Shown here: positions 9,005 to 17,680 of the stretch, piece after piece
How positions within the stretch are numbered: position 1 is the first letter of the stretch
How the letters are laid out: each line of letters opens with the position of its first letter
From: Mesorhizobium xinjiangense
GTDB lineage: Bacteria > Pseudomonadota > Alphaproteobacteria > Rhizobiales > Rhizobiaceae
Length of the DNA stretch: 64,000 nt
Assembly (NCBI RefSeq): GCF_009749525.1
Contig: NZ_WOAC01000004.1
Span: forward strand, 223,502-287,501
Direction of reading: 5' to 3'
Notes under the pieces: generated by a model
Seen by the model: the letters and a program-made list of their open reading frames with translations, nothing else
What the model was told of the DNA's origin: nothing
The model's database searches: none
Made by a program: the position numbers and the translations under genes

Positions 9005-10267
9005 ATGGGTGAAACATATGAGCATGCCGGCACCGGCGACATGATGAGCGATCGCAGGATAGAGCGGCCCCGCTCGCCGCATATCGTGACACTCGTCATG
9101 GCGACGGCCACCGGCGCGCTGGCGATGAACGTCTTCTTGCCGTCGCTGCCCAGCATCGCCCGCCATTTCGAAACCGACAATGCTGTCGCTCAACTCGTGG
9201 TATCGCTCTATCTGGCGGCCACCGCCGGACTGCAGCTTCTGATCGGCCCGGCATCCGACCGCTACGGCCGGCGCCCGGTCATGCTGTCCTGTCTGGTGGT
9301 CTTCCTGATCGGGACCGTTGCTTCCCTCTTCGTCACGACCATCGAACTGCTGCTGGCCTGCCGCGTGCTCCAGGCCTTCGCCGCCGCCGGCATGGTTCTT
9401 TCGCGCGCCATCATCCGCGACACGGTCGGCACCGACGAAGCCGCGAGCAAGATCGGCTATGTGACGATGGGCATGGCGCTTGTGCCTATGATCGGCCCGG
9501 TGATCGGCGGCTTTCTCGACGAATGGTACGGCTGGCAATCGACCTTCGTGCTGACGCTGGTTTTCGGGCTGACGGCCTTCACAATCGTCTATCTCGACCT
9601 CAACGAGACCAACCATGCGCCAACGCCCAGCATGCTGGCGCAGTTTCGCTCCTATCCCGAGCTCGCGACATCGCGCCGCTTCTGGGCCTATACGATGACG
9701 GCCGCCTTCACTTCCGGCGCCTTTTTCGCCTTCCTGGGCGGCGGGCCCTATGTGTCGACCGAGATTCTCGGCCTGAAGCCCTCGGGCTACGGGCTCTATT
9801 TCATGCTCATTTCGCTGGGCTATATGGGAGGCAATTTCATATCGGCCCGGTTTGCGCGCCGCTTCGGCATCAACCGGATGATGCTGGCCGGCAACGTCAT
9901 CGTCGCGACCGGCATGATTGTTTCGCTGCTGCTGTTCAGCTCGGGTTTCGTGCACGCCCTGTCGCTGTTCGGCCCGGCAATGCTTCTGGGCTTCGGCAAC
10001 GGCATGACGCTGCCCAGCGCCAATGCCGGGATCGTCAGCGTGCGGCCGCATCTGGCGGGCTCGGCCTCGGGTCTGGGCGGCGCCATGCAGATCGGCGGCG
10101 GGGCGGCGCTCTCCGTCATCGCCGGCCTGCTGCTTTCGCCCGACAGCGGCGCCCAACCGCTCATTCTGGTCATGCTCGTCTCGAGCTGCCTGGCTTTGTG
10201 CGCGACCCTCTACGGCATGCATATCGATCGCACCGAAGGGCCCCTGCCCGGCTCCGACACGGATTGA
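9005..10267 (+). CDS. Bcr/CflA family multidrug efflux MFS transporter
   Basis: Twelve-helix facilitator of 420 residues. The N-terminal MNVFLPSLPSIARHF, LLIGPASDRYGRRPVML and RVLQAFAAAGMVLSRAIIRD match the Bcr/CflA drug-resistance branch. The ATG at 9005 is two bases after the EamA stop, suggesting cotranscription; another in-frame Met at 9041-9044 is possible. There is no recognisable ribosome site. Family members export bicyclomycin, chloramphenicol and other compounds; the true substrate is not predictable. Confidence 0.85.
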   Translation: MGETYEHAGTGDMMSDRRIERPRSPHIVTLVMATATGALAMNVFLPSLPSIARHFETDNAVAQLVVSLYLAATAGLQLLIGPASDRYGRRPVMLSCLVVFLIGTVASLFVTTIELLLACRVLQAFAAAGMVLSRAIIRDTVGTDEAASKIGYVTMGMALVPMIGPVIGGFLDEWYGWQSTFVLTLVFGLTAFTIVYLDLNETNHAPTPSMLAQFRSYPELATSRRFWAYTMTAAFTSGAFFAFLGGGPYVSTEILGLKPSGYGLYFMLISLGYMGGNFISARFARRFGINRMMLAGNVIVATGMIVSLLLFSSGFVHALSLFGPAMLLGFGNGMTLPSANAGIVSVRPHLAGSASGLGGAMQIGGGAALSVIAGLLLSPDSGAQPLILVMLVSSCLALCATLYGMHIDRTEGPLPGSDTD

Positions 10268-10333
10268 CATGGCGCCATGCGCCATGAATGCATTGAAGCC
10301 GCTCGAGGGTTTTGGGCACGGACGGCACATGGA

Positions 10334-10855
10334 ATGAATCGAATCATCGGCATTACCGGCTGGAAGAATTCCGGCAAGACCACGCTCACCGAAAGGCTGG
10401 TCGCAGAGCTGGCGCGGCGCGGCTATAAAGTCGCCACGGTCAAACATGCCCATCACGGCTTCGACATCGACCGGCAAGGCACCGATTCCTGGCGGCATCG
10501 CCAGGCCGGTGCGCGCGAAGTGGCGATCGTCTCGTCCAATCGCTGGGCGCTGATGCACGAGCTGCAGGACGAGCCGGAGCCCACGCTGGCGGCGGTCCTC
10601 GGGCGGCTTTCGCCCTGCGACATCGTCGTCGTCGAGGGTTACAAGCGCGAAGACCACCCCAAGATCGAGGCGCGCCGCAGCGCGGCCACGGACACCTCGC
10701 CCATGACCGGCCGGTTTGCCAACATCGTCGCCATCGCGGCGGACCATTCCGTCAGCGACGAAAGCCTGCCGGTCTTCGATCTCGACGACATCGCCGCCAT
10801 CGCCGATTTTGTCGTCGCATGGGCATGGCCTGGCGGGCCGCCCGGCTCCTCGTAA
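10334..10855 (+). CDS. mobB: Molybdopterin-guanine dinucleotide biosynthesis protein MobB
   Basis: GTP-binding adaptor of 173 residues that assists MobA in making the bis-MGD cofactor. Walker A is GWKNSGKTT at residues 8-16, followed by KVATVKHAHHGFDID and VEGYKREDHPKIE, all characteristic. The ATG at 10334 is chosen so the first strand precedes the P-loop directly; an upstream Met at 10277 adds a non-conserved leader. No mobA is visible in the window. Confidence 0.93.
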   Translation: MNRIIGITGWKNSGKTTLTERLVAELARRGYKVATVKHAHHGFDIDRQGTDSWRHRQAGAREVAIVSSNRWALMHELQDEPEPTLAAVLGRLSPCDIVVVEGYKREDHPKIEARRSAATDTSPMTGRFANIVAIAADHSVSDESLPVFDLDDIAAIADFVVAWAWPGGPPGSS

Positions 10856-11019
10856 CGCTGGCAACACATTCCCCAACGTCATCGATCTCGTGTCGTTGGC
10901 GGTTGCAATTCGACGGAAAACAATGGGAATATCCGGGCCAAGGTGCGGCCGTCGGGGGGCGCGCCTCAACAACCACCGCGGCACAACGCCGGGTCAGATC
11001 TATAAGAGAGAGGAACACT

Positions 11020-11778
11020 ATGCCTATCATGAAGCGTCTGGCGCTTGCCGCTTCGGCCGCCGCCATCGCCGCATCGTTTTCTGCGGCCAACGCCCAGGAA
11101 ACCCTCAAGATCGGGACAGAAGGCGCTTATCCGCCCTTCAACAACCTGACCGCCGACGGCAAGCTTGTGGGTTTCGACGTCGAGATCGCCGAAGCGCTGT
11201 GCGAAGAAATGAAGGTCGAATGCGAGTTCGTCACACAGGATTGGGACGGCATCATCCCAGCTCTGCAGGCCGGCAAGTTCGACGCCATCGTCGCCTCGAT
11301 GTCGATCACGCCGGAACGTATGGAGCAGGTGAATTTCACCGACCCCTACTACGTGAACTCGCTCGTCTTCATCGCGCCGAAAGACAGCGACATGGACCCG
11401 TCGGCGGTCGGAAACATGGTCATCGGCGTGCAGGAAGGCACGATTGCGGCGATCTTCGCCGAAGAGACCTATCCCGACGCCGACTTGAAGGCCTATCCGA
11501 CACAGCTCGAGGCCTGGTCCGATCTCGATACCGGCCGCGTGGATGCCGTCCTGGCGGATTTCGGCGTCCAGTATGACTGGATCAACAGTGACGACGGGGC
11601 GTGTTGCGAGTTCAAGGGAGACCCCGTGAGCAGCGACGACCGGATCGGCATTGCTTTGCGCAAGGACGAGACCGAGCTGCGCGACCGCTTCAACACCGCG
11701 ATCAAGGCCATTCGCGAAAACGGCACCTACGCCGAGATCAACAAGAAATACTTCCCCTTCGACATTTACGGGGAATAA
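11020..11778 (+). CDS. Polar amino-acid ABC transporter, periplasmic binding protein
   Basis: Periplasmic binding protein of 252 residues of the Lys/Arg/Orn-octopine type. A signal peptide ends at AANAQE (about residue 25). The mature part begins LKIGTEGAYPPFNN, with GFDVEIAEALCEEM and DGIIPALQAGKFDAIVASM, standard for basic or polar amino-acid binders. ATG 11020 follows GAGAGGAAC; ATG 11029 is an alternative. It is the first gene of a binding protein-permease-permease set, separated from the permeases by a hairpin that probably raises its relative expression. Confidence 0.92.
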   Translation: MPIMKRLALAASAAAIAASFSAANAQETLKIGTEGAYPPFNNLTADGKLVGFDVEIAEALCEEMKVECEFVTQDWDGIIPALQAGKFDAIVASMSITPERMEQVNFTDPYYVNSLVFIAPKDSDMDPSAVGNMVIGVQEGTIAAIFAEETYPDADLKAYPTQLEAWSDLDTGRVDAVLADFGVQYDWINSDDGACCEFKGDPVSSDDRIGIALRKDETELRDRFNTAIKAIRENGTYAEINKKYFPFDIYGE

Positions 11779-11797
11779 GGGGGGGCGACACGCGATG

Positions 11798-11826
11798 GCC
11801 GGCGCAATGCACTGCATCACGCCGGC
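11798..11826 (+). terminator. Intergenic hairpin after binding-protein gene
   Basis: Arms at 11798-11811 and 11813-11826 (GCCGGCG...ATGCA / TGCAT...CGCCGGC) pair at 12 of 14 positions. No T-tract follows. It lies between the binding-protein stop and the first permease, the usual place for a hairpin that protects upstream mRNA or attenuates the permeases. Confidence 0.45.
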
Positions 11827-11953
11827 GCATCGTGCGAAGACATGGTCGCACCGTTTTGTGCCGCGCCTTGGACGAACGCGGCAAGGCTGATCTCAATCTT
11901 GCTGCGATGTCCCTGCCAGAAACGACGCCGACCGCGAATGCCGGAAGGGCTGG

Positions 11954-12667
11954 ATGGAAGACTATGCCACGCTGCTCGGTTTCGGCCCGCAGGGCTGGGG
12001 CGACCAGATTGCATCGGGCGTGGCGATAACCGTATCGCTGGCGCTGGCAACGCTGCCGATCGGACTGCTGGCCGGCTTTTTGGTGGCGCTCGCCAAGCGC
12101 TCGCCCGAGCCGAGCCTCCGGCTTGCCGGCAATATCTATACGACCATCTTCCGCGGCCTGCCCGAACTGCTGACCCTGTTTCTCGTCTTCTACGGCGCCC
12201 AGATCGGGCTCCAGCAGGTCTTGCACCTGTTCGACCCGGAGGCGAGTATCGAGATCAACAGCTTCGTCGCCGGCATGGTGGCGCTTGGCGCCGTCTTCTC
12301 CTCCTATGCCAGCGAGGTCTTTCTCTCGGCCTTCCGCGCCATTCCCGCCGGCCAGTATGAAGGCGCCTACTCGATCGGCCTGACGAACGGCCAGACCATG
12401 CGCCTCGTCATTCTGCCGCAACTCGTGCGCATTGCGCTTCCGGGCCTGTCCAATCTCTGGCTGATCCTTTTGAAGGATACGGCGCTCGTTTCCGTCATCG
12501 GTCTTGCCGACATATTGCGCCAGACCGGCATTGCCGCCCGGGTGACAAGGCAGGCCTTCCTCTTCTTCGGCACCGCCTGCCTCATCTATCTGGTCCTGGC
12601 GATCCTTTCCTCCTTTGCCTTCACCCTGATCGAAAGGCGCGTCGGCCGGGGCGGCCAACACTCATGA
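11954..12667 (+). CDS. Polar amino-acid ABC transporter permease (HisQ-like)
   Basis: Inner-membrane permease of 237 residues with about five helices. It carries the HisM/HisQ-type sequence FRGLPELLTLFLVFYGAQ and the EAA-loop region GAYSIGLTNGQTMRLVILPQ that docks the ATPase. Start ATG 11954. Its stop overlaps the next start in ATGA, so the two permeases are translationally coupled. The partner ATPase is not encoded in this operon or elsewhere in the window. Confidence 0.93.
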   Translation: MEDYATLLGFGPQGWGDQIASGVAITVSLALATLPIGLLAGFLVALAKRSPEPSLRLAGNIYTTIFRGLPELLTLFLVFYGAQIGLQQVLHLFDPEASIEINSFVAGMVALGAVFSSYASEVFLSAFRAIPAGQYEGAYSIGLTNGQTMRLVILPQLVRIALPGLSNLWLILLKDTALVSVIGLADILRQTGIAARVTRQAFLFFGTACLIYLVLAILSSFAFTLIERRVGRGGQHS

Positions 12668-13494
12668 GTGAGATGGCGGCAGCCCCGAGCACGGTCGAAA
12701 AGCCACCCGCGCCACCGCGCGGCTGGACGCGCGAACGCATCTTCGGCACCGCGCTCGTGGCGCTTTGGGCGGTGGCCGGGCTTGGGCTCCTCGCCTTCCT
12801 GGTCAATGCCTGGAACCCGGAGCTGTTTCAAAAATACGCCCCGGCCTATCTGTCCGGCCTCGGCGTGACACTGGCGTTGGTCGGCATTTCGGTCACGGCC
12901 GGTGCGGTGCTTTCCATTCCGATCGCCTGGATGCGCATGTCGAAGAACAAGGTTCTGTCGGCGATCGGTTATGGCTACGTCTATTTCTTCAGGGGCACGC
13001 CGCTGATTGCCCAGGCCTTTCTCGTCTATTACGGCCTCGGCTCGTTCCGCGACCAGCTTGAGGCGATCGGCCTGTGGGGCTTTTTCCGCGAAGCCTGGAA
13101 CTGCGCGATCTTCGCATTCACCCTGAACACTGCCGCCTATCAGGCCGAGATACTCCGCGGCGCGATCCAGAGCATCGGGCGCGGACAGTGGGAAGGCGCG
13201 GCCGCCCTCGGTCTGTCGAAGTTCCAGACCGTCCGCAAGATCATCCTGCCGCAAGCGCTGATCGTAGCGCTCAGGCCTTATGGCAACGAGATCATCCTGA
13301 TGATCAAGGGTTCGGCGATCGTCGCAATCATCACCGTCTACGACCTGATGGGCGAGACGCGCCGCGCCTATTCACGCACTTTCGATTTCCAGACCTATTT
13401 GTGGGCGGCGTTGATCTATCTCGCCATCGTGGAAACATTGCGCCATACGATCGAGTGGATCGAGCGGCGGTTGACCAAACATCTCAAGCGCTGA
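12664..13494 (+). CDS. Polar amino-acid ABC transporter permease (HisM-like)
   Basis: Second permease of the importer, 276 residues. A polar N-terminal extension of about 35 residues precedes the first helix; then come the conserved FFRGTPLIAQAFLVYYGL and the EAA loop GAAALGLSKFQTVRKIILPQ. The start overlaps the previous stop by four bases. The next gene is a dehydrogenase, not an ATP-binding subunit, which is unusual for this transporter class; an ATPase from another locus must serve it. Confidence 0.93.
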   Translation: MSEMAAAPSTVEKPPAPPRGWTRERIFGTALVALWAVAGLGLLAFLVNAWNPELFQKYAPAYLSGLGVTLALVGISVTAGAVLSIPIAWMRMSKNKVLSAIGYGYVYFFRGTPLIAQAFLVYYGLGSFRDQLEAIGLWGFFREAWNCAIFAFTLNTAAYQAEILRGAIQSIGRGQWEGAAALGLSKFQTVRKIILPQALIVALRPYGNEIILMIKGSAIVAIITVYDLMGETRRAYSRTFDFQTYLWAALIYLAIVETLRHTIEWIERRLTKHLKR

Positions 13495-13526
13495 TCATCC
13501 CGTCCAGGGAATCAAGGAGTATAGAT

Positions 13527-14396
13527 ATGGCTAAAGTCGCTTTTCTCGGTCTCGGCGTGATGGGCTATCCCATGGCGGGACATCTGAAGAACAAGGGCGG
13601 GCACGACGTCACAGTCTACAACCGCACCGCTGCAAAGGCCGAGAAATGGGTCGGCGAACATGGCGGAAAATCAGCCGCCACGCCGGCCGAGGCGGCCCGC
13701 GACCAGGATTTCGTCTTTGCCTGCGTGGGCAATGACGACGATGTCCGCGCCGTCACGACAGGAGCCGACGGGGCATTTTCGACCATGAATAAAGGCGCCG
13801 TCTTCATCGACAACACGACTGCCTCGGCGGACCTGGCGCGCGAACTTGCAGCAGCGGCCGAAGGCCGCGGCATCGGCTTTGTCGACGCGCCCGTCTCGGG
13901 CGGTCAGGCCGGCGCGGAAAACGGCGTGCTCACTGTCATGTGCGGCGGCGAACAGGCGACGTTCGACAAGGCCAGGCCGGTGATCGATTCCTATGCCCGC
14001 ATGGTTGGGCTGATGGGGCCGGCCGGCAGCGGCCAATTGACCAAGATGGTCAACCAGATCTGCATTGCAGGCCTCGTCCAGGGGCTTTCCGAAGGCATTC
14101 ACTTCGCCAAGCGTTCGTGCCTCGACGTGGAAGCCGTCATCGACGTCATCTCCAAGGGCGCGGCCGGCTCCTGGCAAATGGAAAACCGCTACAAGACGAT
14201 GAATGCCGGGACCTACGATTTCGGCTTCGCCGTCGACTGGATGCGCAAGGACCTCGGCATCTGCCTGTCGGAGGCCAACAACACCGGCGCCAAATTGCCG
14301 GTGACGGCACTGGTCGACCAATTCTACAAGGAGGTCCAGGAGATGGGCGGCAAGCGCTGGGACACCTCCTCCCTGCTCGCCCGGCTGGAAAAATAG
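13527..14396 (+). CDS. NAD(P)-dependent beta-hydroxyacid dehydrogenase (3-hydroxyisobutyrate dehydrogenase-like)
   Basis: Soluble oxidoreductase of 289 residues. The Rossmann motif GLGVMGYPMAGHL lies at residues 7-19; the substrate-binding DAPVSGGQAGAENG near 117 and the catalytic-Lys helix with GSGQLTKMVNQI near 167 follow. ATG 13527 has AAGGAG 9 bases upstream. It lies 32 bases after the amino-acid permeases, so it may act on a metabolite of the imported compound. Exact substrate (3-hydroxyisobutyrate, tartronate semialdehyde, glyoxylate or other) cannot be told. Confidence 0.9.
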   Translation: MAKVAFLGLGVMGYPMAGHLKNKGGHDVTVYNRTAAKAEKWVGEHGGKSAATPAEAARDQDFVFACVGNDDDVRAVTTGADGAFSTMNKGAVFIDNTTASADLARELAAAAEGRGIGFVDAPVSGGQAGAENGVLTVMCGGEQATFDKARPVIDSYARMVGLMGPAGSGQLTKMVNQICIAGLVQGLSEGIHFAKRSCLDVEAVIDVISKGAAGSWQMENRYKTMNAGTYDFGFAVDWMRKDLGICLSEANNTGAKLPVTALVDQFYKEVQEMGGKRWDTSSLLARLEK

Positions 14397-14410
14397 CCCG
14401 AACGGACGAT

Positions 14411-15112
14411 ATGGCCGGGCTGCCCCGAGACGCCGGCGCCGAGGCGATCCTCGCCCATCTGCGCGCCAATGCCTCGCCGGAAAACTGCGCGGGCATGGCG
14501 CGCTACGGCATCGATACGCGCGGTGCGCTCGGCATTCCAAATTCCGTGCTCAGGCCGCTGGCGCGGCGTCTGGGTCGCGATCACGACCGGGCGGACTTGT
14601 TGTGGCAAAGCGGGATCCGCGAGGCGCGGCTTCTTGCCTGTTTCACCGACGAGCCGGGCAGGATCACCACCACGCAGGCCCGCCGCTGGGCCGAGGATTT
14701 CAACTCATGGGAGATTGTCGACCACGCAGCCGATCTCTTCGTCCGGGCCGGACTTCATACGACCCTTATCGCCGCCTTCGCACAGGACGAGCGCGAATAT
14801 GTCCGCCGCGCGGCCTTCGCCATGATCGCCGCATGCGCGGTTCACCTGAAAGCGGCGCCGGACACGACCTTTCTGCAATGGCTCGATCTGATCGAAACGC
14901 ATGCCGGAGACGGGCGCAATTTCGTGAAAAAGGCCGTCAACTGGGCGCTGCGGCAGATCGGCAAACGCTCGGCAAGCCTCCATGCCCCTGCGCTCGCCCT
15001 GGCCGAAAGGCTGGCGGCCAGCGACGAGGGGACCCGCCGCTGGATTGGGCGCGATGCCGTCAGGGAACTCACCGCCGAAAAGACGCTGGCCCGCCTTGCC
15101 AGAAAGGCATGA
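14411..15112 (+). CDS. DNA alkylation repair protein (AlkD-like HEAT-repeat glycosylase)
   Basis: Helical protein of 233 residues resembling the DNA alkylation repair (AlkC/AlkD) family, which removes alkylated bases by wrapping DNA in a HEAT-repeat solenoid. Visible segments: WAEDFNSWEIVDHAADLF, YVRRAAFAMIAACAVH and NFVKKAVNWALRQIGKR, in the order expected of this family. The start is ATG 14411, with only a weak upstream GGAC. It follows the dehydrogenase by 14 bases and is probably cotranscribed, with no obvious metabolic link. Confidence 0.85.
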   Translation: MAGLPRDAGAEAILAHLRANASPENCAGMARYGIDTRGALGIPNSVLRPLARRLGRDHDRADLLWQSGIREARLLACFTDEPGRITTTQARRWAEDFNSWEIVDHAADLFVRAGLHTTLIAAFAQDEREYVRRAAFAMIAACAVHLKAAPDTTFLQWLDLIETHAGDGRNFVKKAVNWALRQIGKRSASLHAPALALAERLAASDEGTRRWIGRDAVRELTAEKTLARLARKA

Positions 15113-15150
15113 GGCAACCCACCTGCCGGTGACGGTGCTGACGTACGCCG

Positions 15151-15642
15151 TCACGCCGCCGACGTGGCGGCCTCCTTGTCGAGGACCAGATAGTCGAGCG
15201 GCAGCTCGGTCGTATACTTGATCTGCTCCATGGCGAAGGAAGACGAGACGTCGCGAATCTCGATCTTCGAGATCAGCCGCTTGTAGAAGGCGTCATAGGC
15301 GGCGATGTCCGGCACAACCACGCGCAACAGGTAATCGACGTCTCCGCTCATGCGATAGAACTCGATCACCTCCGGAAATTCCTGGATGACCTCGGAAAAG
15401 CGCCGCAGCCATTCATGGCTGTGCGAATTGGTGCGGATGGCGACGAAGACCGTCACCCGAACATTGATTTTCACCGGGTCGAGGATCGCGACCCGGCGGC
15501 GGATAATGCCCTCTTCCTCCAGCTTCTGGATCCGGCGCCAGCACGGCGTCGTCGATAGTCCGACCTTCTTGGCGACGTCGGCAACGGCAAGCGTGGAATC
15601 TTCCTGAAGCAATCGAAGAATTTTCCGGTCGAGGCGGTCCAT
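15151..15642 (-). CDS. Lrp/AsnC family transcriptional regulator
   Basis: Regulator of 163 residues. HTH at residues 5-55 (MDRLDRKILRLLQEDSTLAV, GLSTTPCWRRIQKLEEEGII), then the RAM ligand-binding domain (GDVDYLLRVVVPDIAAYDAF). ATG 15642 is chosen for TGGAG upstream. It is convergent with the repair gene at 14411-15112. Upstream at 15700-15710 lies an A/T palindrome GAAAATTTTTC that could be an autoregulatory site. Which amino acid it senses is unknown. Confidence 0.93.
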   Translation of the reverse strand: MDRLDRKILRLLQEDSTLAVADVAKKVGLSTTPCWRRIQKLEEEGIIRRRVAILDPVKINVRVTVFVAIRTNSHSHEWLRRFSEVIQEFPEVIEFYRMSGDVDYLLRVVVPDIAAYDAFYKRLISKIEIRDVSSSFAMEQIKYTTELPLDYLVLDKEAATSAA

Positions 15643-15746
15643 GTCAGGCTCCAAATGAGAACAGAATACCATCTTGCGCCGGAATAACGGCATTCTCAAG
15701 AAAATTTTTCTCACAAACTGGCATTACGTCGGCACCGTCTGTTGTT

Positions 15747-16376
15747 TCACGCGCTGATCCGTGCCGCAACTTCGCGTCTCAACACCGGCAGCAGATCGCG
15801 CTCGAACCAGGGATTCCGCTTCAGCCAGCCCGTATTGCGCCAGGAAGGGTGCGGCAGAGGCAGGATTCTTGCCGGGCGGGGCGCCTCGAATATCTCTCGC
15901 CACGCCGCCACCGTCTGCGTCAGCGTTGCGCGGCAATCCCTGCCGAGATGCCATTTCTGGGCATGCTGCCCGACTGCCAGGACGAGTTCGATCTGCGGCA
16001 TCAGGTTCATCAATGGCTGGCGCCAGTGCGGTGCGCATTCGCGGCGCGGCGGCAGATCGCCACCCTTGGCGTCATAGCCGGGAAAGCAAAATCCCATCGG
16101 CACGATGGCGAACAGCGCCGGATCGTAAAACGCCTCGCGTGAAACGCCCATCCAGTCGCGCAGCCTGTCGCCCGAGCGATCGTTGAACGGCAGGCCCGTC
16201 TCATGCACCCTGAGACCCGGCGCCTGGCCGGCCACGAGGATCCTGGCATTCGCCGAGGCAACGACGACCGGGCGCGGTTCATGCGGCAAGGGCCGTCCAA
16301 TCGGCTCGTCGCGGCAGATGGTGCATCGACGGATTTGTGCGGCCAGGCACTCCAGCGGCGATGCATCGTCACCCAT
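15747..16376 (-). CDS. Uracil-DNA glycosylase family protein
   Basis: Protein of 209 residues in the uracil-DNA glycosylase superfamily. An N-terminal RRCTICR pair of Cys precedes the active-site GQAPG motif (about residue 50), and the C-terminal motif is HPSWRNT. It resembles the small UDG-like proteins of proteobacteria, some of which lack demonstrated uracil excision. Start ATG 16376 lies one base after the stop of the upstream GST gene (TGA-C-ATG), so the two are coupled. Confidence 0.82.
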   Translation of the reverse strand: MGDDASPLECLAAQIRRCTICRDEPIGRPLPHEPRPVVVASANARILVAGQAPGLRVHETGLPFNDRSGDRLRDWMGVSREAFYDPALFAIVPMGFCFPGYDAKGGDLPPRRECAPHWRQPLMNLMPQIELVLAVGQHAQKWHLGRDCRATLTQTVAAWREIFEAPRPARILPLPHPSWRNTGWLKRNPWFERDLLPVLRREVAARISA

Positions 16377-16377
16377 G

Positions 16378-16989
16378 TCAGGCGCGCGCGCTCGGGCGGG
16401 CCGAAACGGTCTCGTGCCAGCGCCGCACATTGGCGAAGGCGTCCGGCAAGGCGATGCGCGCCGGCTTCATGAAGTCAATGCCGATCAGGCCCGTGATATC
16501 GGCGACCGAATAGCTGTCTCCGGCTACGAATTCGCGCTCCGCCAATTCGCGATCGAGAAATGCCAGGAAGTCGACGACCTTGGGCTTGTTGGCCTCGCCC
16601 CATTCGGGAACCTGCGGAATTTCCCATTCCTTCATCGCCGGATGGATGTGACGAAAGGCATGGGCGACCTGCATGAGCAGGTTGAGCTCCATGCGCCGCT
16701 GCCACATCTCCACGCGTGCCTTTTCCAGCGCGCCGGTGCCGAAGAGCGGCGGGGCGGGATGAAGCTCCTCGAAATAGCGGCAGATTGCGATCGATTCGGT
16801 GAGAACCGTTCCGTCGTCCAGTTCCAGCACCGGCAGGCGCTGCAATGGATTGCGTTCGGTGACCTCCTGCGACCGGTGGCCGAGCGCGCCCATGTCGACC
16901 GGCGTCATGGGAACCTCGATGCCCTTTTCTGCAAGAAATACGCGTACGCGCCGCGGATTGGGCGCCCTTCCGCCGTCGAACAGTCGCAT
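16378..16989 (-). CDS. Glutathione S-transferase family protein
   Basis: Cytosolic GST of 203 residues. The thioredoxin-like N-domain (RLFDGGRAPNPRRVRVFLAE, RLPVLELDDGTVLTESIAI with the cis-Pro and the ES glutathione-binding pair) spans residues 1-80 and the all-helical C-domain 90-200. The usual N-terminal catalytic Tyr/Ser/Cys position is SPN-like in relatives but APN here, so classical conjugating activity is uncertain. It follows the SNase gene by 40 bases and is coupled to the UDG-family gene. Confidence 0.9.
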   Translation of the reverse strand: MRLFDGGRAPNPRRVRVFLAEKGIEVPMTPVDMGALGHRSQEVTERNPLQRLPVLELDDGTVLTESIAICRYFEELHPAPPLFGTGALEKARVEMWQRRMELNLLMQVAHAFRHIHPAMKEWEIPQVPEWGEANKPKVVDFLAFLDRELAEREFVAGDSYSVADITGLIGIDFMKPARIALPDAFANVRRWHETVSARPSARA

Positions 16990-17029
16990 AGCCGGCCTCC
17001 CGTGATGCTGTGATTGCCTGATCGAAGTG

Positions 17030-17641
17030 TTATTGCGTCCCTATCATGGCGCGCAGCCAGTTGACGAGCCGCGCCAGCAGATGGTGTTCGGGCTCGACCA
17101 TGGCGCCCTTCATTCTGCGCCAGTCGCCGGGCCGGTCAAATGTGCCCGCCCAAAGACCCTTGCCCCCGGCCCGTGCCATGGATTCGGCCATCCTGTAGCC
17201 GCCATATGCGACGGCCCAACCGGCGGCCACCATGGCCCCGTTCAAGTCTACGCCGCCCGCTGAACAGGTAGCCAGCAGTCGATCATAGCGGTCCCGTTCC
17301 CATCCATCGCATGTCACCGGACCGGCCGTGGCGAGGCGTTGCAGTTCCTGCTTCGCCCGGCGGCCGCAGCGGTAACGTCCCTGCGGTCCGGCGCAATCCT
17401 GATCGAGTTCCGGTGCATCGATGCCGCGCAGCCGGATACGCTGCCCGTCAAGGCTCAGCGTATCTCCGTCGTGGATAACGGCATCGCCCGTCCACGAGCG
17501 CGTCGCAACCCTGTCGAGCCTGGTGGCGATCAAAGCGAGCAATCCGACCAGCACAGCGGCTGCGGCAAGATCGACAACCCGCCGGAAGCCGCCCGAACGG
17601 CGGGCCGGGCGGCCTCTGCGTCGTTCCATCCAGAGCCTCAT
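17030..17641 (-). CDS. Thermonuclease (SNase-like) family protein, membrane anchored
   Basis: Staphylococcal-nuclease-like protein of 203 residues. An Arg-rich N-terminus is followed by one hydrophobic segment (about residues 22-42), consistent with a signal anchor exporting the domain. SNase core: VIHDGDTLSLDGQRIRLRG, GIDAPELDQ, then the catalytic-type ERDRYDRLLA. ATG at 17641 or at 17629 (codon 5). First gene of a probable SNase-GST-UDG operon and divergent from the histidine kinase with about 40 bases between starts. Confidence 0.85.
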   Translation of the reverse strand: MRLWMERRRGRPARRSGGFRRVVDLAAAAVLVGLLALIATRLDRVATRSWTGDAVIHDGDTLSLDGQRIRLRGIDAPELDQDCAGPQGRYRCGRRAKQELQRLATAGPVTCDGWERDRYDRLLATCSAGGVDLNGAMVAAGWAVAYGGYRMAESMARAGGKGLWAGTFDRPGDWRRMKGAMVEPEHHLLARLVNWLRAMIGTQ

Positions 17642-17680
17642 TGGCTGAAGGGAGTCTTAACCATCGGCTTGTACGCTCGA

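Noticed and set aside
8915..10984. Minus-strand open frame of 689 codons opposite the Bcr-type exporter and mobB
   Set aside because: High-GC antisense frame; composition is His/Arg/Gly-rich with no motif, while the plus strand encodes clear families throughout.
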